Source: CAYJMQ01 sp964392415 (lineage in GTDB: Bacteria; Bdellovibrionota; JACOXK01; 2-02-FULL-40-11). Taken from it: DNA of 55,041 nt. The notes beneath the pieces are model-generated. The model was given only the letters and a program-made list of their open reading frames with translations, ran no database searches and was not told the origin of the DNA. The stretch covers positions 1 to 55,041 of the forward strand of contig CAYMPL010000003.1 in assembly GCA_964392415.1 (NCBI GenBank). Reading direction: 5' to 3'. Each line of letters starts with the position of its first letter. Position 1 is the stretch's first letter. This document shows, piece after piece, positions 52,111-55,041 of the stretch. The position numbers were made by a program, and so were the translations under genes.

Positions 52111-52683
52111 TCAAAAAAACCACTGAGGCAGGTTTAGATTCATTTTTAGGGCGTATTTTTTGAGTTTCGTTTTTTTAAGCATATTTAAATTCCATTCTTT
52201 GAGCTCAATCAGGTTCGGAGACAAAACAGCCTTATTCAGATAAATATAATCCAGAAGCGCTTTTTCAGGTTCCGCAAGTGCGCAGCCGGGTTGATCTTTG
52301 AATCCAAAAAAATATTTTTTTTGAATATGCTGATAACTGATGGTTCCGAAAGAAGTCTGCAATTTATAGGGGGATCCCAATGTGACGCAAGTCAGCACGT
52401 GTGGCATCTGACTTAAAATGCCAAATCGGCTGAGCGCGGATTCCAATGAGATGTAATTGGGTTGCTGAATCTGCGAAGAAATTTCGTCTAGCGTGGGAAG
52501 ATTAAATGGATTTGCATAATAATTTCGACAAATTCGAGCAATGATGTTTTGTTTTGACAAGCGCGACAGATTGATTCTGAGGGAAATCGCTTTACTATGG
52601 GTTAATAATTTTAAATGATTGATATGAAAAATTTTAATATTTTTATTTTTTTTGAAAAAACACAGCCAATCACGCGTTTTCAT
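52111..52683 (-). CDS. AbiEi-like antitoxin/regulator
   Basis: A 190-residue basic protein. The block NYISLESALSRFGILSQMPHVLTCVT is the typical core of AbiEi-type antitoxins (N-terminal winged helix with a C-terminal domain). Later parts include LAEPEKALLDYIYLNK, also family-like. It probably binds DNA to repress its operon and protects against the AbiEii partner. It is downstream of the toxin gene by three bases, the reverse of the usual order. Base composition is low in GC compared with the neighbours. Confidence 0.78.
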   Translation of the reverse strand: MKTRDWLCFFKKNKNIKIFHINHLKLLTHSKAISLRINLSRLSKQNIIARICRNYYANPFNLPTLDEISSQIQQPNYISLESALSRFGILSQMPHVLTCVTLGSPYKLQTSFGTISYQHIQKKYFFGFKDQPGCALAEPEKALLDYIYLNKAVLSPNLIELKEWNLNMLKKTKLKKYALKMNLNLPQWFF

Positions 52684-52686
52684 TTC

Positions 52687-53517
52687 TTATCTTAATTTTT
52701 TGAAATTTTCGAGAGATTGAATAATTCTTTTACAAATCATGTCATATTGATCTTCAAAAATTTTTCTATAATTCAGAGGTAAAAAACGATCCATTTCTTG
52801 TCGCAAAATAGAAACACCGTTCCGAGACAGCGCTTCAATATTTTTATGGAATTTTAAATTAAATTTCTTCTTGGAAACATGATAATCTTTAAGTTTTTTT
52901 TGAACGATGCGCTTTGTTTTTGCGTGAATGGTGAGCTTGAGTGTTTCAAGCAGAAAAAAGAGATCCCAAATATCCCTTCCTTTCAGATATTCTCTGGCCG
53001 AAAAAGCGACGATTTTATCGCATAAAATTTCTTCCGGTGTTTCAACTACGACAGCGGGATGAAATGGAATTTTTGAAATTTGCAGAATTACAGGATGATG
53101 CGTGTACGAAGGGACGTTTGCGACTTCGATATTCGTTCTGTCTTCAAGCTTCAGCTCCGGAATGTTCAAGCGCAGATGCCATCTGAGAAAAGTGTCGGAT
53201 TTTTTCTGGATTTTAATTTCGCTTTTTTCAACGAAGGGGAACTGCTTTTCCATATAAGAGGAAAGCTTTTGAAAGGGGCGATCGAAGTGTTGAAAGAAAG
53301 AAGAGGGGCTTCGGCTCAGAACAAAGTCAAGGTCTTCCGAATAGCGAACACCGCCATAGCACATGCGAAGCGCTGTTCCGCCCTGAAAAACGAGGTGAGA
53401 GAAAAGCCCTTTTTTAAAGAGGTAATCCAAAATGAGACCGTGGATGTATTCTTTTAAGACGAGTGAAACAGCCACACCCGCGTCTTGAGCTTCTCTCTGA
53501 ATATCCGCCAGGTTCAT
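52687..53517 (-). CDS. AbiEii/AbiGii-family nucleotidyltransferase toxin
   Basis: A 276-residue protein of the AbiEii nucleotidyltransferase family, toxins of phage-defence type IV toxin-antitoxin pairs. The nucleotidyltransferase core is visible as GG46-47T then SEDLDF at about residues 60-65, giving the G-G...D-x-D catalytic set. WDLFFLLET and the C-terminal helical part are also family-like. A strong promoter ends seven bases before ATG 53517. Phage defence is inferred from the family. The pair is bounded by two 58-bp direct repeats. Confidence 0.85.
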   Translation of the reverse strand: MNLADIQREAQDAGVAVSLVLKEYIHGLILDYLFKKGLFSHLVFQGGTALRMCYGGVRYSEDLDFVLSRSPSSFFQHFDRPFQKLSSYMEKQFPFVEKSEIKIQKKSDTFLRWHLRLNIPELKLEDRTNIEVANVPSYTHHPVILQISKIPFHPAVVVETPEEILCDKIVAFSAREYLKGRDIWDLFFLLETLKLTIHAKTKRIVQKKLKDYHVSKKKFNLKFHKNIEALSRNGVSILRQEMDRFLPLNYRKIFEDQYDMICKRIIQSLENFKKLR

Positions 53518-53524
53518 GATTTAT

Positions 53525-53553
53525 ATAATATACAAATATGTATATTTAGTCAA
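53525..53553 (-). promoter_or_regulatory. Strong predicted promoter with operator for the AbiE-like pair
   Basis: Minus strand: TTGACT (53553-53548), 17 bases, TATTAT (53530-53525), then seven bases to ATG 53517. The spacer holds a palindrome TATACAAATATGTATA (about 53529-53544), a likely operator for the partner AbiEi protein. Confidence 0.65.
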
Positions 53554-53565
53554 TTAAAGAAACCG

Positions 53566-53623
53566 CATGGAGAGCGATGTAGCAGAGTTTGTCTGCTGAT
53601 ACAACTAAGGAAGTATTTATTAC
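53566..53623. repeat. 58-bp direct repeat, copy 2
   Basis: Second copy of the block at 52018-52075. It covers the 3' end of the exported-protein gene (its TAA lies at 53622-53620) and the space up to the AbiE-like promoter. Confidence 0.75.
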
Positions 53624-54906
53624 GGAATAGCGAGAACAAAATCTTGAAGGCCTTTATTCACAAAATCATCCCCCGACTGTTGTATGCATCCGCCTATGAC
53701 GGTGGCTTTGTCGCCAGAAGATACGGCTGAGCCGGGAACATCCAGGCTTCGTGCCATCCCATCGGCTGAAATCGTTTGAGTGACTGCTACTTCACCCGCG
53801 GGTGTCGAACCGAAAACACTCTCTTCACCATTATGAATCTGCCCTCCAAAAGCTCCTCTAAAATTACCGTTCTGGTCAAAAACATTCACGCCTGAAAAAC
53901 CAGAAAACATATCCTTAACACTCGGAACAAAATTCCCCTTTATTTCGAATTTAACTCTTTCGCCTGCCCGAACGACGGTTGCGCCTGTAATTGTAAAGTT
54001 TTTACACGTCCTCTCCCCCCCAGCTGTGGGAGCAGCCGCTTGATCTCCTGACGGAGCAGGTGTTGGAGTAATAATTTGATCAGTAGGCGGCAGCGGTTCT
54101 TCCGGCACGGTTACTGGCTGATCAGATGGACCGCTGATGGGGGTTGTTTGCACCGGCGAAACTTCAGGACAGCAGCATTTTGCAAAACCGAAAACATTTA
54201 ATTTTAAATGAATCGATCTATCGATTCCCCCTGCCTCATACCCCTGAGAAAAATCGATTATCCCTTTGATCTCCTGCCTGAAGCAGACATTTTTCCCATC
54301 TTTTTCAGGCCCCTCTACCGCTGCGACTTCTAAGAGACTCAAAATTTGTTCAAGAATCTCTCCCTGGGTTGTTTTTCGAAATTGAGCGCCCCCCCCTTCG
54401 CTGTTAGCGTTAATTTCATTCTCCATTAATGCTATGACTGTTACCCCTGCGATATCTTCTCCAGGAGGGATTTCAACCGGCGTTTCCGTAATCCGCGCTG
54501 GATCATCAGAGGATTTCGATCGATCTTCTATGACCTCGGATACCTTGATATCGAGAACTGAGATATCGAATAAAAGGAAACAGCCCTCTGTCAGTTCAAT
54601 TTTTCCAGTCAGTTTTGGGGCAGAAATCTTAGGAATGAAGACGAAAGTCTCCCCTTGGGGAATCTCCTCTTTTTTCTGTTGCTGAAAAGCTTTAAATCCA
54701 GCAAGCATCTCACCCATCTGACGGTTACGGCGGATTCTAAACATGTTACCTTCAAGCTCAATACCCGGCGCAATATCAATACCCCCTTCCGGCGTTTTTC
54801 TTATTAAACCGCCTAATGTATCTTTTGGCCTACACTCTATTTGCACGCCATTGGCCAAAAGAAGGGGACTAAGGAGTAGGCTTAAAAGAACGATCCAGTA
54901 TTTCAC
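53620..54906 (-). CDS. Large exported protein of unknown function
   Basis: No family recognised. The 428-residue protein begins with GTG at 54906, eight bases after AGGAGA. It has a clear signal peptide (MKYWIVLLSLLLSPLLLANG). The mature protein has a first globular part (about 20-240), a Cys cluster (CCCPE near residue 246), a Pro/Thr-rich linker (residues of about 255-295), and a C-terminal domain with ITGATVVRAGERVKFEIKG that looks like an all-beta module. It ends in the 58-bp repeat. It overlaps the upstream partial gene by 38 bases. Confidence 0.75.
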   Translation of the reverse strand: MKYWIVLLSLLLSPLLLANGVQIECRPKDTLGGLIRKTPEGGIDIAPGIELEGNMFRIRRNRQMGEMLAGFKAFQQQKKEEIPQGETFVFIPKISAPKLTGKIELTEGCFLLFDISVLDIKVSEVIEDRSKSSDDPARITETPVEIPPGEDIAGVTVIALMENEINANSEGGGAQFRKTTQGEILEQILSLLEVAAVEGPEKDGKNVCFRQEIKGIIDFSQGYEAGGIDRSIHLKLNVFGFAKCCCPEVSPVQTTPISGPSDQPVTVPEEPLPPTDQIITPTPAPSGDQAAAPTAGGERTCKNFTITGATVVRAGERVKFEIKGNFVPSVKDMFSGFSGVNVFDQNGNFRGAFGGQIHNGEESVFGSTPAGEVAVTQTISADGMARSLDVPGSAVSSGDKATVIGGCIQQSGDDFVNKGLQDFVLAIP

Positions 54907-55041
54907 CTATAATTTCTCCTAGTGTGGGTGTGTTTTGAATATACACGTTGATATCCTTTTCATTTTCCATTTTTTTCATCTCGAGAAGCGCTTGTTCAAT
55001 ACGGGCTTCATCAATAGACTGCAGAATCGGAAGATAGTGAT
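54869..55041 (-). CDS. Partial gene, C-terminus only (start outside the window)
   Basis: An open frame enters from the right edge and ends with TAG at 54869, 38 bases into the exported-protein gene. The 56 visible residues are helical and charged (ARIEQALLEMKKMENE and PTLGEIIGEILDRSF). Function unknown. The read-through overlap suggests it is the upstream member of the same operon. It is too short to name. Confidence 0.5.
   Translation of the reverse strand, partial: HYLPILQSIDEARIEQALLEMKKMENEKDINVYIQNTPTLGEIIGEILDRSFKPTP

Noticed and set aside
1..55041. CRISPR array, rRNA, transposase or phage structural genes
   Set aside because: None seen on either strand. The repeats found are palindromic and not evenly spaced.

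Overview
The window is an almost fully coding stretch of chromosome from a Gram-negative (diderm) bacterium. The evidence is a TolQ/TolR pair, a phosphatidylethanolamine pathway, lipoproteins, a predicted outer-membrane barrel, O-antigen ligase-type and sugar-nucleotide genes, and a PilS/PilR/PilD set. Archaeal-type PsdA with PssA, NtrC-type regulators, SelB and two complex I membrane arms together recall deltaproteobacteria-like or candidate-phylum lineages. That placement is an inference with low certainty. No phage, IS transposase, CRISPR array or rRNA was seen.

Layout. 1-917 (minus): tolR (cut by the window edge) and tolQ. 991-6141 (plus): psd-pssA-asd-barrel protein-truA-rplM-rpsI, tightly packed with ATGA-type overlaps; rplM appears to have its own promoter. 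6178-15017: a lipoprotein, a B12-binding radical SAM enzyme, an asparagine-synthetase-type amidotransferase, CstA, an NAD-dependent sugar epimerase, an O-antigen ligase-type polymerase and a class II aldolase, probably a cell-surface carbohydrate region. 15087-17193: an MBL hydrolase, tRNA-Leu(UAG) and a 'mobile mystery protein' A/B (XRE regulator plus Fic) module. 17605-25818: an exported protein, Ppx/GppA, a LOG-family protein, a membrane protein and pilS-pilR-pilD. 25833-32041: a PpiC-type lipoprotein with mfd, an exported protein and a SurA-like/DsbA-like fusion. 32053-39398: complex I membrane arm 1 (nuoA-H-J-K-L-M-N). 39445-41971: a Tat-exported PhoX-like protein and an EamA transporter. 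42028-50522: complex I membrane arm 2 in the same order, interrupted after nuoA by an antisense DUF4143-type ATPase. 50557-55041 (minus): selB, an AbiE-like toxin/antitoxin pair between two 58-bp direct repeats, a large exported protein and a partial gene.

Three patterns stand out. First, two divergent, complete copies of the complex I membrane module sit almost back to back, and neither has nuoB-G or nuoI. Second, many first genes of transcription units have a good -35/-10 pair placed so that the -10 box ends only 6-8 bases before the start codon, with no Shine-Dalgarno sequence. This predicts leaderless mRNAs, while other genes carry strong AAGGAGG-type sites. Third, small accessory cassettes (AbiE-like, DUF4143 ATPase, Fic) are joined to core genes at repeats, duplicated promoters or a tRNA, and a family of short palindromic repeats (GTCATTCC...GAGGAATCT and its inverse) occurs at five junctions.
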